Part shown: positions 15,312-24,558 of the stretch, in pieces
How the letters are laid out: every line of letters begins with the position of its first letter
How positions within the stretch are numbered: position 1 is the stretch's first letter
From: Bacteroides oleiciplenus YIT 12058
GTDB taxonomy: Bacteria > Bacteroidota > Bacteroidia > Bacteroidales > Bacteroidaceae
Assembly (NCBI RefSeq): GCF_000315485.1
Contig: NZ_JH992940.1
Span: forward strand, 62,001-126,000
Length of the DNA stretch: 64,000 bases
Reading direction: 5' to 3'
Notes under the pieces: generated by a model
Seen by the model: the letters and a program-made list of their open reading frames with translations, nothing else
Databases searched by the model: none
Told to the model about the DNA's origin: nothing
Position numbers and translations under genes: made by a program

Positions 15312-15557
15312 CTAAGGTTCCCCAAAAACATTGACAATAAGTCTCACTTGTGCAGGCGTATAATGTTTACTCCTGCATTTCATACCCGTGTCCAGCAAGC
15401 TCTGCTCCAGTCCGGGAGCTGTGCATATCCATTTGTTGAACTGGTTAACTGCAGATTGTTGGCAAACTCCGTGAATGTAACACAGTGCCAATTCTCCTTT
15501 CCCGTAAGTACGTATCGGGAAGTGGGCATCAGGTTTCGGGTCATCTTCTGTTTTCAT
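15312..15557 (-). CDS. DUF4248 family protein (module copy)
   Basis: With the start at ATG 15557 (MKTEDDPKPDAHF...) the protein is 81 residues, like the copy at 7826-8074 (82 residues). An upstream ATG at 15599 would add 14 residues. It shares the family pattern: a Tyr-Gly/Leu helix start, QSAVNQFNKWI and a final LIVNVFGEP. Unknown function. It lies 54 bases after the primase-helicase stop, probably co-transcribed. Confidence 0.7.
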   Translation of the reverse strand: MKTEDDPKPDAHFPIRTYGKGELALCYIHGVCQQSAVNQFNKWICTAPGLEQSLLDTGMKCRSKHYTPAQVRLIVNVFGEP

Positions 15558-15611
15558 ACCTTGAAGTTTAAGTTGTTTACTGCTTTTAAAGATGTACAAA
15601 TGTACTGATTT

Positions 15612-17426
15612 TTAGTTGAATAAGCAACCCTGTTCCGCTATATTTTTCAACCAATTTTCATTGTCGAATTTTGTATTTACCGGTCCCGGTTTATCCCCGT
15701 CCGGACCATGTACGATGTCTTCCTCACAAGGCCAGTAGCGGCCGTTCAAGCGATTGTAGACGAACTTGGCATCCGTATTAGCACTGCCCAGATGCTTGAA
15801 ACGAACTTTGTCGATGTAGACGGTGACGAGCTGCTTGGCATCGTCGCGACTTACACAGAGGCAGTAATCGGACATATTACCGAAGTTGGCCGAACCATTG
15901 ATGTCGTTCATCTCCACCCGGCGCAGTTCGCCGGTGGCGGTGTTGCGGTTCATCTTGCGCGGGTGTGCCACAAGGATGACCAGGCATTTGTGCTGCACGG
16001 CGAAGCGGTTCAATTTGCCTAGCAGTGAAGTGATGTACATCAGTTCCGTCTGCCCCGGCTCCAATTGTTGGTCCAGGCGATTCAGCGGGTCGATGACGAG
16101 GATGCGCACTCCGCGACGATACACCAATTGGCGGGCCTTTTCCAGAATATGGTCAATGGTGCAGGCATCGGTGCCCGGCAAGATGTGCGTCACATTGGCT
16201 GTCAGCCAGTTCACAGAGTGGTTGTATAGCTCTTCCGTCATGCCTGGCACGGGGCCGAATTGCAGTCCGGTCAACTTTTCAATCAGCTTGGCATGATGGT
16301 AATTGACTGGTGAGTTTTCGGGGCTGAAGTAGGCTATTTTCCACCCGTGGCGCAGGCAGAGGCGCAGGACGAGTTCGTCGATGAATTCTGATTTTCCGTG
16401 ACCCGGGCTCCCTGTTGCCACTACGGAACGCCCGGTTTCGAAGGTGCAGTTCGCGTCAAAGTTGTCCCAACCGGTATCGGCGCCGCGGCACAGCCCGTTT
16501 TCGAAGAGCGCACGCAGGTCTTCCCGGTAGTCCTCGGCGGTGAATACGCCTTCCAGTGGGATTTCTTCAGCTTGCGCCAGGGTGATGAGCAGGCTTTCTG
16601 CGCCATAGCGGATCAGATGCTCATTGGCGTCCTTGCATCCGGGGCCGAAGTGTACCAGGCGGCAACGTTCCGCTCCCAGGCGGCGAACGAGTTCATGGCG
16701 TAGCGCTTGTCCGGCTCCATCCTCGTCGGCAGCGATGTAAATCACTTTTTTTTGTTCGAAGTGCGTCTCCACAAAGCGGTCCATCCACGTGAGATTGCTC
16801 TGTGCACCGGCAGGTACGGAGATGACGTCTTTCCGTCCGGCGCTCATGAAGGCGCAGGCATCAAATTCGCCTTCGGTGATGATGCACTCCGGGGTGTCGG
16901 CAATGGCGTCGATGTTGTAGGGGATGAGTTCGGCACCGGTCACCATCTTGAAGTGCTTCAGTGCGCTGCGGTACTTGGTATTGATGAGTATGCCGTTCTC
17001 GAAGTAGTTGAAACATAGGCAGTTCTCTATTTCATTGTTGCCCGGTAGCTTGGTGCATTCTTCGGTGATGCGCAGTTCTGCGAGTAGGTTCTGGGCGAGA
17101 CAACGCTCTTGTGTCCAGTATTTCTCCAATTTCTCACTCAACTTTGCTTTTGCGGGGTCGAATGTGGGACGGCGGAAGTGCGAGGGTAGTTGGCTGACTT
17201 TCCGGAGTTGCTCTTGGCGCTGTTTTCGTTGGCGTTCTTCGGCATCGTCAGGCACGTAGAGCTTGTAGCCGCAGTGATGGCAGTAGCAAACTCCTTCGCT
17301 CAGGTTGACGGCGAGCGATTTGTCTCCTTTGTGTCCGCGGGTGTCGTTGCACTTGGGGCAGATAGTTTTGATCTTGCCGCTGTTGCGGCCTTTGGTATCG
17401 ATTCCGTACTGGTGAAAATTTCTCAT
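15612..17426 (-). CDS. T7 gp4-like primase-helicase
   Basis: A 604-residue protein. It has an N-terminal zinc ribbon (C23PKC26 and C49HHC52), a Toprim domain with ITEGEFDA (183-190) and AADEDGAG (232-239), and a RecA-like DnaB-type helicase domain with Walker A GSPGHGKSE (339-347) and a Walker B-like ILVIDPLNRLD. This order is that of T7 gp4: primer synthesis and 5'-3' unwinding in one protein. It follows the DUF4373 gene and the iteron-like array, which suggests a replication unit. The start at 17426 places the zinc ribbon near the N-terminus, as expected. Confidence 0.85.
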   Translation of the reverse strand: MRNFHQYGIDTKGRNSGKIKTICPKCNDTRGHKGDKSLAVNLSEGVCYCHHCGYKLYVPDDAEERQRKQRQEQLRKVSQLPSHFRRPTFDPAKAKLSEKLEKYWTQERCLAQNLLAELRITEECTKLPGNNEIENCLCFNYFENGILINTKYRSALKHFKMVTGAELIPYNIDAIADTPECIITEGEFDACAFMSAGRKDVISVPAGAQSNLTWMDRFVETHFEQKKVIYIAADEDGAGQALRHELVRRLGAERCRLVHFGPGCKDANEHLIRYGAESLLITLAQAEEIPLEGVFTAEDYREDLRALFENGLCRGADTGWDNFDANCTFETGRSVVATGSPGHGKSEFIDELVLRLCLRHGWKIAYFSPENSPVNYHHAKLIEKLTGLQFGPVPGMTEELYNHSVNWLTANVTHILPGTDACTIDHILEKARQLVYRRGVRILVIDPLNRLDQQLEPGQTELMYITSLLGKLNRFAVQHKCLVILVAHPRKMNRNTATGELRRVEMNDINGSANFGNMSDYCLCVSRDDAKQLVTVYIDKVRFKHLGSANTDAKFVYNRLNGRYWPCEEDIVHGPDGDKPGPVNTKFDNENWLKNIAEQGCLFN

Positions 17427-17470
17427 TGTTCGTTTGACTGTTTTAAGTTTATTTTTTTTAATCGTTTGCT

Positions 17471-17637
17471 AATGCCGCACTTCAACATCCGCGATGCCAC
17501 ATTTCGCGGGTGCCGATGCCACACTTGGATGTCCACGAAGTGTGGCATTGGCTTTACTGAGGTGTGGCATTGGATGTGTTCAGGTGTGGCGTTCCCCCAG
17601 CTCAAGTGTGGCGTTTGGGACGCTTAGGTGTGGCATT
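17471..17637. repeat. Iteron-like array: eight 12-bp units every 22 bp
   Basis: Units start at 17471, 17493, 17515 (orientation AATGCCACACTT) and at 17538, 17560, 17582, 17604, 17626 (orientation A[AG]GTGTGGC[AG]TT). Steps are 22, 22, 23, 22, 22, 22 and 22 bp. The core is TGCCACA with single changes. The array fills the gap between the DUF4373 and primase-helicase genes and encodes the last residues of the DUF4373 protein. About two helical turns per unit fits binding of a replication initiator. As RNA, the two halves could also pair. Confidence 0.85.
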
Positions 17638-18651
17638 TGGCGAACACCATGAGTGTGTTGTTTCGTTCCAGAAGGCTGTTGCGTCCGGTCGGGGTGGGGC
17701 GTCATCGGGGATGGGGCAGCCCAGGTAGGTGCGTCGGCCGTTGACGAGCTGTTCATAGCGATGAGGGTCGGGTGGGGCGGCAGATTGCTGCTTGGCGTCG
17801 AGGGCAAGGAGGGTTGTACGCAGGGCTTGAGAGGTTTGCCCGGTCTTTGTGTAGTTGACGAAATAGCGGCGTGCATCGCTCTGTGTCAGTAGGTCGTGCC
17901 ATTTGTCGTAGATTTTGATATGCTGTTTGAAGCACTCTACGGCCTCCTTGATGTGGCGCATCAGCAGCGTTCCGTAGTCACTTTGCATACAGACCGCTTC
18001 CAGCCAGGGAGTTCTTTCCGCCAGCTCGTCCACCAGCTCCTGCCAGGGACATACGGGTTGCAACGCCGGTTGCGGACGACCGGAACCATCGCAGACGGTC
18101 AGCGAACCATGGCGGACGATTGGAAAATTAACATCATGGTCAGCAGCAGTTTCTTTTTCTTTTGCTGATGATGTTATTATATCTTTTATATTCTCTTTAA
18201 ATGAATCCGGCGTTTGTTTTGCAGATTTGTTGTTTTCCAGTGATTTAGCGGCATTTTCGGGTTGATTTTCTGCATCATTTCCAGACGTTTTTTGCTGTTT
18301 TTCGTCATTTTTTGGCTTGGAATCGGTAGATTTTCCGTCATTTTCCGCCGCTTTTTTCTCTCTCTTTTTCACGGGATTCAGTTCTTCGGCGGAGAAATAT
18401 CCGTCCTCTTCGAGTTTGAAAAGCTGGTATTCCAGAATGATTTTTGTAAGGTAGGCAAAGGAGATTTTTTTGCTGCTGCAGAAAGGGCGCAAATATTCCA
18501 GTTGCGCTCTGGGTTCGGGCAGTAGTGCCAGTTTTTCAATAATAATCCAGTAAGCTCCGAGGCCCTTCAAACCCTCTTCTTCGGTCAAGTTCCTCATTCG
18601 GGGGTCATTCATGGCCATAAGCGAATGCTGCAGATAAAAGTTTCTTTTCAT
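17602..18651 (-). CDS. DUF4373 (Lin1244/Lin1753-like) replication-type protein
   Basis: A 349-residue protein. Residues about 1-90 (MKRNFYLQHSLMAMNDPRMR..., GLGAYWIIIEKLALLPE) are the DUF4373 domain found in phage and plasmid replication genes. A low-complexity Lys/Asn/Glu-rich linker (about 115-175) leads to a C-terminal DnaD-like helical part (LLMRHIKEAVECFKQHIKIY). The final NATPKRPKRHT is encoded by two units of the iteron-like array. A -7-like TATATTTG lies upstream on the minus strand (18767-18760). A role as initiator or helicase loader for the next gene is an inference. Confidence 0.7.
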   Translation of the reverse strand: MKRNFYLQHSLMAMNDPRMRNLTEEEGLKGLGAYWIIIEKLALLPEPRAQLEYLRPFCSSKKISFAYLTKIILEYQLFKLEEDGYFSAEELNPVKKREKKAAENDGKSTDSKPKNDEKQQKTSGNDAENQPENAAKSLENNKSAKQTPDSFKENIKDIITSSAKEKETAADHDVNFPIVRHGSLTVCDGSGRPQPALQPVCPWQELVDELAERTPWLEAVCMQSDYGTLLMRHIKEAVECFKQHIKIYDKWHDLLTQSDARRYFVNYTKTGQTSQALRTTLLALDAKQQSAAPPDPHRYEQLVNGRRTYLGCPIPDDAPPRPDATAFWNETTHSWCSPNATPKRPKRHT

Positions 18652-18902
18652 TTTTTATGTTTATGATTAGTTGAATGTAGTGGGAAAATTCTTGCGCAAA
18701 GCGGGGTTGCTTGTGGCGGCGACGGCGTTTTTTCGTAGGGTTTTCCTTTTTTGACGGTGCAAATATAAGCAATCAATAATCTCAAATGGGCCAATTTGGG
18801 TACGGTATTTCTTTGCTTTTTGTATTGATATATAACAAAGTACGTTCTCTGAATAGTCAAAAAACGTACTTTTGCTAAATGATGTTAATGAGGGCTATTT
18901 TT

Positions 18903-19172
18903 TTATTTTTTCTTATTTTTCATAGCTTCTTCTATTCTTTTGATCTTATTCTTGATGGGGGCTAACTCCTTGAATTCCCGAAAACTAGTATCATTGTCTC
19001 TTTTGTATAACGTTTTGAGAACCTTTTTAAAGATTTGGGTTAAAACTAATCTTTTGTCTGTGTGCGTGGTTGTCCCATCGAATGTCCACGGTTTACTGTC
19101 TTCAACTTGGACGGTAAGTTTGAATTTTTTTCCATAATAATCATTTTTTTTGAACGTGGCAAAGGTAGACAT
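18903..19172 (-). CDS. Hypothetical protein
   Basis: An 89-residue basic protein (MSTFATFKKNDYYGKKFKL...) with beta-like segments at the start and a Lys-rich helical end (EEAMKNKKK). No family recognised. It stands alone between the replication module and the glycan locus, and its AT-rich composition matches the latter. The 250 bases to its right side (18652-18902) hold only the probable DUF4373 promoter. Confidence 0.45.
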   Translation of the reverse strand: MSTFATFKKNDYYGKKFKLTVQVEDSKPWTFDGTTTHTDKRLVLTQIFKKVLKTLYKRDNDTSFREFKELAPIKNKIKRIEEAMKNKKK

Positions 19173-19213
19173 AATCTGAGGTAAGTAAGGATGTTTGAAG
19201 GAAAAATTTCTTT

Positions 19214-20107
19214 TTATTGTTTAGGAGAAATAAGTCCGCTAAAAGTACCGCGGATAACAGCTATTGCCAGTTGGAATTTTCCTTTTAACAGATATACCAT
19301 TGCTTTTTTAGGAGCAGCGATGAGGGTAATGTATAGGCATGACAGATTTTTTTTATTTCTTGGTGCATTGCGGCGAGCATACAGAATGCGCGCGCGAGAG
19401 AGATAGAATTCTCTTAGGGGAGTTCCCTTTTTGGCTGTCATACTTTCTTTATGATAAACTATGGCTGCTGGTTCATACCATAGTTTATAGCCGGCATGTT
19501 GTATACGTGTTGACCAGTCGAATTCTTCATAGAAAAGGAAATAAACTTCTGCCATAGGACCGACTTGTTGTAAAACTTCACGACTCACCATCATGGCAGC
19601 ACCATGAAGAGAAGCTGTTTCATTGGCTATCTGAAAGCAAGGCTGTTCTTTTTCCATAAATCCGATGGAAGAATTGCGTAGCGTGATAGGGGTGAGTGGA
19701 GTGAATCCTGCATATTGCAGCGTATCGGGAGCTTCGGCAAATTTTAACATCGGTGATACCCCCCCATTCTTGGCATCAGATTGTAGTCGTTGTACTAAAA
19801 TGGCCAGTATAGGTCCTTTAATAATGGTGTCGTTGTTGATAAAAAATAGATAGACTCCCTTTGCCACAGCCAGTCCTGCATTGTTTCCTCCGGCGAAGCC
19901 GTTATTTACATTCCGCACTACTTTCACTTCCGGATGAAGCTTTTCAATTTCTTCTGCTTCAGGTTTCATTGAACCATTATCTACAACTATCATTTCATAG
20001 GGGTAGGTTTCGTGTCGATAAAACGATTCAATCATTTCACAGGTGTCATGCAACCCATTGTAGTTGACAGTGATGACAGAGACGAGAGCTTTCGTGCAGT
20101 TTTCCAT
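19214..20107 (-). CDS. Family 2 glycosyltransferase (rhamnosyltransferase-type)
   Basis: A 297-residue GT2 enzyme of the GT-A fold. It shows the N-terminal nucleotide-binding start (VSVITVNYNGL, about 10-20), the metal-binding region near LFFINNDTII (about 90-100) and the FYEEFDWSTRI acceptor-side motif typical of rhamnosyl/galactofuranosyl-type transferases. Acts on the cytoplasmic side on lipid-linked glycan. A -7 box TATCTTTG lies 25 bases upstream on the minus strand (20139-20132), so it is probably its own unit at the left edge of the glycan locus. Confidence 0.8.
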   Translation of the reverse strand: MENCTKALVSVITVNYNGLHDTCEMIESFYRHETYPYEMIVVDNGSMKPEAEEIEKLHPEVKVVRNVNNGFAGGNNAGLAVAKGVYLFFINNDTIIKGPILAILVQRLQSDAKNGGVSPMLKFAEAPDTLQYAGFTPLTPITLRNSSIGFMEKEQPCFQIANETASLHGAAMMVSREVLQQVGPMAEVYFLFYEEFDWSTRIQHAGYKLWYEPAAIVYHKESMTAKKGTPLREFYLSRARILYARRNAPRNKKNLSCLYITLIAAPKKAMVYLLKGKFQLAIAVIRGTFSGLISPKQ

Positions 20108-20231
20108 TTCCCTTTATCTTTACTTATGTCGCAAAGATACATTTTCTCTATTGATTTTTTTTCTTCGCTATTGGAATATATGCGAAAAAAATGGTTTCTT
20201 TGTAGAAGCAACCAATTGAAGGTGTTACTAT

Positions 20232-21389
20232 ATGAAGAAAACAAGGATAGCTTATTGCATTCCCGCCCTTTATTATCCCAGTGGTATGGAGCGTGTTCTT
20301 ACGTTAAAAGTCAACTATCTGGTTCAACACGGATATGAGATTCATATCATCCTGACAGATGGAGGGGATAAGCCTCCTTATTTTCCTTTGGATCCTTCCA
20401 TTAAATTACATCAACTGAATATTGACTTTGAAGAACCTTATCGTTATGCGCTTCCTCGCCGGGTATGGCTTTATCAAAAGCGTATGCGAATACTGAGAAC
20501 AAAACTAAACGAATGCCTTTGTGCAGTGAAGCCTGATATTACTGTGTCACTGTTGCGACGTGATATAAATGTTATTAACCGTATGACCGATGGTAGTGTG
20601 AAGATGGGAGAAATTCATTTTGACCGTATCCATTATCGTAACTTCAATATTTCCTGGTTGCCTTCCTGGCTTAACACCTACATTGAACGTTGCTGGATGA
20701 AATCATTAATACGTGAACTATGTCAGTTGTCGAAGTTTGTAGTGCTGACGCACGAAGATGCTGCTTTCTGGCCCGAATTGCAGAATGTTTGCGTTATTCC
20801 TAATCCTGTGTCCTTTTTTCCTGACACTATTTCTGATTGCACTCATAAGCAAGTCATTGCTGTCGGGCGTTATGTTGCGCAAAAGGGTTTTGATCGTTTA
20901 ATCAATGCTTGGCGTATAGTTGCAGACAAACATCCTGATTGGATTTTGAAAATTTATGGAGACGGACACCTGCGTGACCAGTTGCAGAAACAAGTGGAGG
21001 AACTGAGATTGACGAATAGTTGTTTCCTTGAGCATTCTGTTTCAGATGTCGTTTCTAAGTTTTGCGAAAGTTCTTTGTCTGTGTTGAGTTCACGTTTCGA
21101 GGGTTTCGGATTGGTCATTGTAGAAGCGATGTCTTGTGGGCTTCCGGTTGTAGCTTTCACTTGCCATTGTGGGCCGCGTGATATTATTTCTAATGGGAAA
21201 GACGGCCTTCTGATTCCTGAAGGGGACATTGCAGGGCTTGCCGATGGCATCAACCATCTGATTGAAAATGAAGAATTGTGCCATGAGATGGGGCAAGAAG
21301 CACGGCGGAAAGCAGCCGAATACAAGATGGATGTTATTGGCGCGCAGTGGATTGAATTATTTGAGTCATTACTTTCTCATCCTATGTAG
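20232..21389 (+). CDS. Family 4 glycosyltransferase
   Basis: A 385-residue GT-B enzyme. The C-terminal half carries the nucleotide-sugar site VIAVGRYVAQKGFDRLINAW (about 215-235) and the E-x7-E motif RFEGFGLVIVEAMSCGLPVV (about 290-310), diagnostic for retaining GT4 enzymes. The N-terminus (GMERVLTLKVNYLVQHGYE) is the acceptor domain. The likely role is transfer of one sugar in the repeat unit of the surface glycan. It is followed by a GT2 gene 27 bases on, probably in one rightward operon with the acyltransferase. Confidence 0.85.
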   Translation: MKKTRIAYCIPALYYPSGMERVLTLKVNYLVQHGYEIHIILTDGGDKPPYFPLDPSIKLHQLNIDFEEPYRYALPRRVWLYQKRMRILRTKLNECLCAVKPDITVSLLRRDINVINRMTDGSVKMGEIHFDRIHYRNFNISWLPSWLNTYIERCWMKSLIRELCQLSKFVVLTHEDAAFWPELQNVCVIPNPVSFFPDTISDCTHKQVIAVGRYVAQKGFDRLINAWRIVADKHPDWILKIYGDGHLRDQLQKQVEELRLTNSCFLEHSVSDVVSKFCESSLSVLSSRFEGFGLVIVEAMSCGLPVVAFTCHCGPRDIISNGKDGLLIPEGDIAGLADGINHLIENEELCHEMGQEARRKAAEYKMDVIGAQWIELFESLLSHPM

Positions 21390-21416
21390 GATAGAGATAA
21401 TTAATATAATTTGATT

Positions 21417-22271
21417 ATGAGTTGGTACAGTCGATATTTACAGGTTTATGAGAAAAGTTTCGATGAGGTGGCTTTTGCCGGAATCATTTCGGAAGTACGT
21501 TCCAATTTGAAACAGCTTCAAAGCGCTACGCCTTTGGTTACAGTCTCCATTATTGCATATAATGAAGAGAAGCATTTGCTGGCTTGTTTGTGGGCATTGA
21601 GCGAGATGAAAACCCGTTATCCCATTGAAATCATTGGGGTAAATAATGATTCTCAGGACCGTACTGCTGATATTTACAGTGCTGTTGGCTTACCATTTTA
21701 TACAGAGTTACAGCATAGCTGCGGTCATGCCCGCCTTTGTGGACTGATGAATGCACGTGGAAAGTATCATATAAATATTGATGCAGATACACTTTATCCC
21801 CCCACTTATGTAGATGCTATGATTGAGGTTATGGAGAAGAACCCTGATGTGATGGGGGTTAGTGCAACATGGGGCTATTATCCTGATAAACAGCATTCGC
21901 GTATCGGGCTTCATCTATATACACTTTCTCGTGACTGCTACTTGTGGTTGCAGTCTTTCAAGCGTCCTGAACTTAGCGTTCGGGGCTTAGTGTTTGCTTA
22001 TCGGACAGAGGAGGCAAGAAAGGTCGGCATTCGCACTCATATCATCCGTGGTGAGGATGGGGCCTTGGCATTCGGTCTTCGTGAATATGGTCGTCTTGTT
22101 TTTCTTAGAAATTCTAAAGTGCGTGCTATAACAGGATATGGGACAGTAGGTGGGGGCTCCTTGTCGGGAAGCTTTTGGAAGCGGGTGTTGCAAGCGTTTA
22201 CGAAGATAAAGCATGTATTTACATCAGCTAAGGAATATAAGGATGAAGAATCGAATTTGATAAAGAAGTGA
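21417..22271 (+). CDS. Family 2 glycosyltransferase
   Basis: About 284 residues from ATG 21417 (MSWYSRYLQVYEK...); a TTG six bases upstream is in frame but less likely. It has the GT2 opening LVTVSIIAYNEEKHLL (about 40-55), GVNNDSQDRT and the metal-binding NIDADTLYPP (about 120-130). The end (LQAFTKIKHVFTSAKEYKDEE) may contact the membrane. It belongs with the GT4 gene upstream. Donor and acceptor are unknown. Confidence 0.8.
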   Translation: MSWYSRYLQVYEKSFDEVAFAGIISEVRSNLKQLQSATPLVTVSIIAYNEEKHLLACLWALSEMKTRYPIEIIGVNNDSQDRTADIYSAVGLPFYTELQHSCGHARLCGLMNARGKYHINIDADTLYPPTYVDAMIEVMEKNPDVMGVSATWGYYPDKQHSRIGLHLYTLSRDCYLWLQSFKRPELSVRGLVFAYRTEEARKVGIRTHIIRGEDGALAFGLREYGRLVFLRNSKVRAITGYGTVGGGSLSGSFWKRVLQAFTKIKHVFTSAKEYKDEESNLIKK

Positions 22272-22337
22272 TTTTTTCTCTATTTATTTTTAATAATATA
22301 TCTTTGCATGAAGAGAATTTATTGATTTAGATAAACA

Positions 22338-23396
22338 ATGATAATAAATAAACAGGAGTCTCAAGCACTTAACATCACCCGGTTTGTGATGAGTATCTTT
22401 ATCGTGTTTTTTCACGCTTATACATCGGTACAAATATATGATTATTGGAAAGATCTTCCTGTGTATAGAGGTGTTACACGTTTCTTCTCATTGCAAATTG
22501 GTGAGATGGGAGTACCCGTGTTTTTTCTAATATCAGGCTATCTTTTCTTTGGCAAATATCAGCAGACGTGGATGTGTTATAAGAGTAAAATACAGAAACG
22601 TTTTTACTCATTATTCGTACCATATATATTTTGGAATGCTTTTATTATTGCTGCTTATTATGTAGCTGAATCAATTCCGACGATACAAACTTTGTTTAAC
22701 GAGGGTGGCAAGTTAGTACATGATTTTGATTTGCATGATTTTCTGTTTGCTTTTTGGTCGCATAAAGGGGGAAATCCTATTCTTACTCAGATGTGGTTTG
22801 TCCGTGACCTCCTTATTCTCATTATATGTGCGCCTATTATATACCTTTTGGCACGCTATGCCAAATTTGTAGCTATACTCTGTTTTGGTTTTATATGGTT
22901 CGCAAAATGGGAAGTTCCGAACTGGGAGAGTGGTCTTCTTTTTTTCTTCATAGGTGCTTGTTTTAGTATATATGGCAAAAGTTTAACAGAAGAGGTGCGA
23001 AAGATAGCGCCGTCTCTTTTTATTCTCACTCCATTATTATTGCTGGCAGACTTTTTATTGAGTGGAACCACCACTGGTTTTTATGTGCATCGCACACTGA
23101 TTTTTGTAGGGGTATTTTTTATTATTGCTTTAGTAACAGTACTGATAGAGAAGTCAAAAATACATGATATTGTATTTTTGACTTCTGGCAGTTTTTTTCT
23201 TTACATCATTCACGACCCCATGATTCGTTTTATTCGTAAGTTTACTCTTCGCTGGGTAGATCACACCAGTGAATTTCAGGTGATAGCTATATATTTTGCA
23301 GCGGTAGCAATTGATGTTGTTGTTGCTTATTTCGCTTTTTGGTGCTTACGAAAATATGCGCCCGGTTTCTTAAGATGGTCGACGGGAGGGCGATGA
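22338..23396 (+). CDS. Acyltransferase family 3 membrane protein
   Basis: A 352-residue integral membrane protein with about ten hydrophobic segments. The N-terminal NITRFVMSIFIVFFHAYTSV carries the His expected for acyltransferase_3 (OafA/YrhL/WecH-like) enzymes, which acetylate sugars of surface glycans. A -7 box TATCTTTG lies at 22299-22306, 30 bases upstream, so the gene can be transcribed on its own. Probable role: O-acetylation of the exopolysaccharide. Confidence 0.8.
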   Translation: MIINKQESQALNITRFVMSIFIVFFHAYTSVQIYDYWKDLPVYRGVTRFFSLQIGEMGVPVFFLISGYLFFGKYQQTWMCYKSKIQKRFYSLFVPYIFWNAFIIAAYYVAESIPTIQTLFNEGGKLVHDFDLHDFLFAFWSHKGGNPILTQMWFVRDLLILIICAPIIYLLARYAKFVAILCFGFIWFAKWEVPNWESGLLFFFIGACFSIYGKSLTEEVRKIAPSLFILTPLLLLADFLLSGTTTGFYVHRTLIFVGVFFIIALVTVLIEKSKIHDIVFLTSGSFFLYIIHDPMIRFIRKFTLRWVDHTSEFQVIAIYFAAVAIDVVVAYFAFWCLRKYAPGFLRWSTGGR

Positions 23397-23413
23397 AGTG
23401 TAGTTGTTTTTAC

Positions 23414-24553
23414 TTATTGAAGATATTTTAGTAATACATTGATTTCTCTTTGATAGGATAACTGTTTTACATCATAGTCCTGATATGTGTCTGTATTAAT
23501 AGTACCATTTACAATTAGTGAAAGAAGGCGATTCAAATCTGTACTATCTTCTTGTTTTACGAAGGAACCGTATTTTTCTTGTTCAATTAAATCAGCTGCA
23601 CCTCCTACATTTGTGCTGATAATGTAATTCCTGAAACGTTTGGCTTCATTCAGAACAATACCGTAGCTTTCCCAGCGTGAAGTGCATACAAAAACTTTAG
23701 CCCGGTTGTACCATTCCCATAAATCTTTTTTGTTGTTTATTTTTCCTATAAAGACGATTTGTTCCTTTTTCTCGGGATATTTTTGGTAGAAATGTTTTAT
23801 GGCTTGATGAAACTTTTCTTCTATGGGACCTATTAAAACAAATTTCCATGCCTTTAGTTCTATGTGCTCCAATGCAGCCAGAATCATTTCAGTGTTCTTT
23901 TGATGACTACCCAAGCGCCCTACAGTAATTATCAGATTTTCCTTTTGTTGGAATTCCTTCTCTGAAATCCCGGATGTGACAAATTCCTCTTCATCAAAGG
24001 CATTAGGCATCAGGACTAGTTTTTGACTCATCGGTTTACTGAATTCGCTATTGTTACGCAGGAAGTTATAAGCTTGGGAGGTCTCACATGACAATACATC
24101 TACATTTTTTAAGCAACTTGTGTACAATATCTTTCGTAAAACTTTTCCTAAAAAAGTATGTCTTGTCAGATCCCATTCCTGACCAGAACTTGTATCCAGC
24201 TTAATGTAAACTTGCCCACGTTTGTTCAATAGTTTATAGAGTAAAATATTGATTAATGTTTCCAGTTTCCAGTGAAAACACATCAATAAATCAATGCGTG
24301 AAGCATTCTGAAACAAGTATTTTATATAAACAGGGATTCTCAGGTATGGATTATGTCCTAATGGCTTCTTGGGAAATTTCAGTCCTTTCTTGGATAGAGT
24401 AGGAATGAGCTCGGCTATTTTCTCGGAGTAGCCGCAACAGATTTCTGTTTGATAGTCTAAAGCCTTTCCTAAATAATAGGGTACTAATACTACATCTTTC
24501 CCAAACTCTAATGAGTCAAGTTTTCTCCAAAGAAGTGTCAGTTTCTTTTTCAT
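23414..24553 (-). CDS. Family 4 glycosyltransferase
   Basis: A 379-residue GT-B enzyme. It shows LIITVGRLGSHQKNTEMILAA (sugar-nucleotide site, about 205-225) and the E-x7-E motif VCTSRWESYGIVLNEAKRF (about 290-310). It lies five bases after the end of the GT2 gene at 24559 and is probably co-transcribed with it from the promoter near 25.53 kb. Its end faces the acyltransferase gene (convergent, 17 bases apart). Confidence 0.85.
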   Translation of the reverse strand: MKKKLTLLWRKLDSLEFGKDVVLVPYYLGKALDYQTEICCGYSEKIAELIPTLSKKGLKFPKKPLGHNPYLRIPVYIKYLFQNASRIDLLMCFHWKLETLINILLYKLLNKRGQVYIKLDTSSGQEWDLTRHTFLGKVLRKILYTSCLKNVDVLSCETSQAYNFLRNNSEFSKPMSQKLVLMPNAFDEEEFVTSGISEKEFQQKENLIITVGRLGSHQKNTEMILAALEHIELKAWKFVLIGPIEEKFHQAIKHFYQKYPEKKEQIVFIGKINNKKDLWEWYNRAKVFVCTSRWESYGIVLNEAKRFRNYIISTNVGGAADLIEQEKYGSFVKQEDSTDLNRLLSLIVNGTINTDTYQDYDVKQLSYQREINVLLKYLQ

Positions 24554-24558
24554 GAGTT

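Noticed and set aside
17471..17637. CRISPR array
   Set aside because: Units are only 12 bp with about 10-bp gaps, they change orientation half-way and no cas genes are near; iterons fit better.
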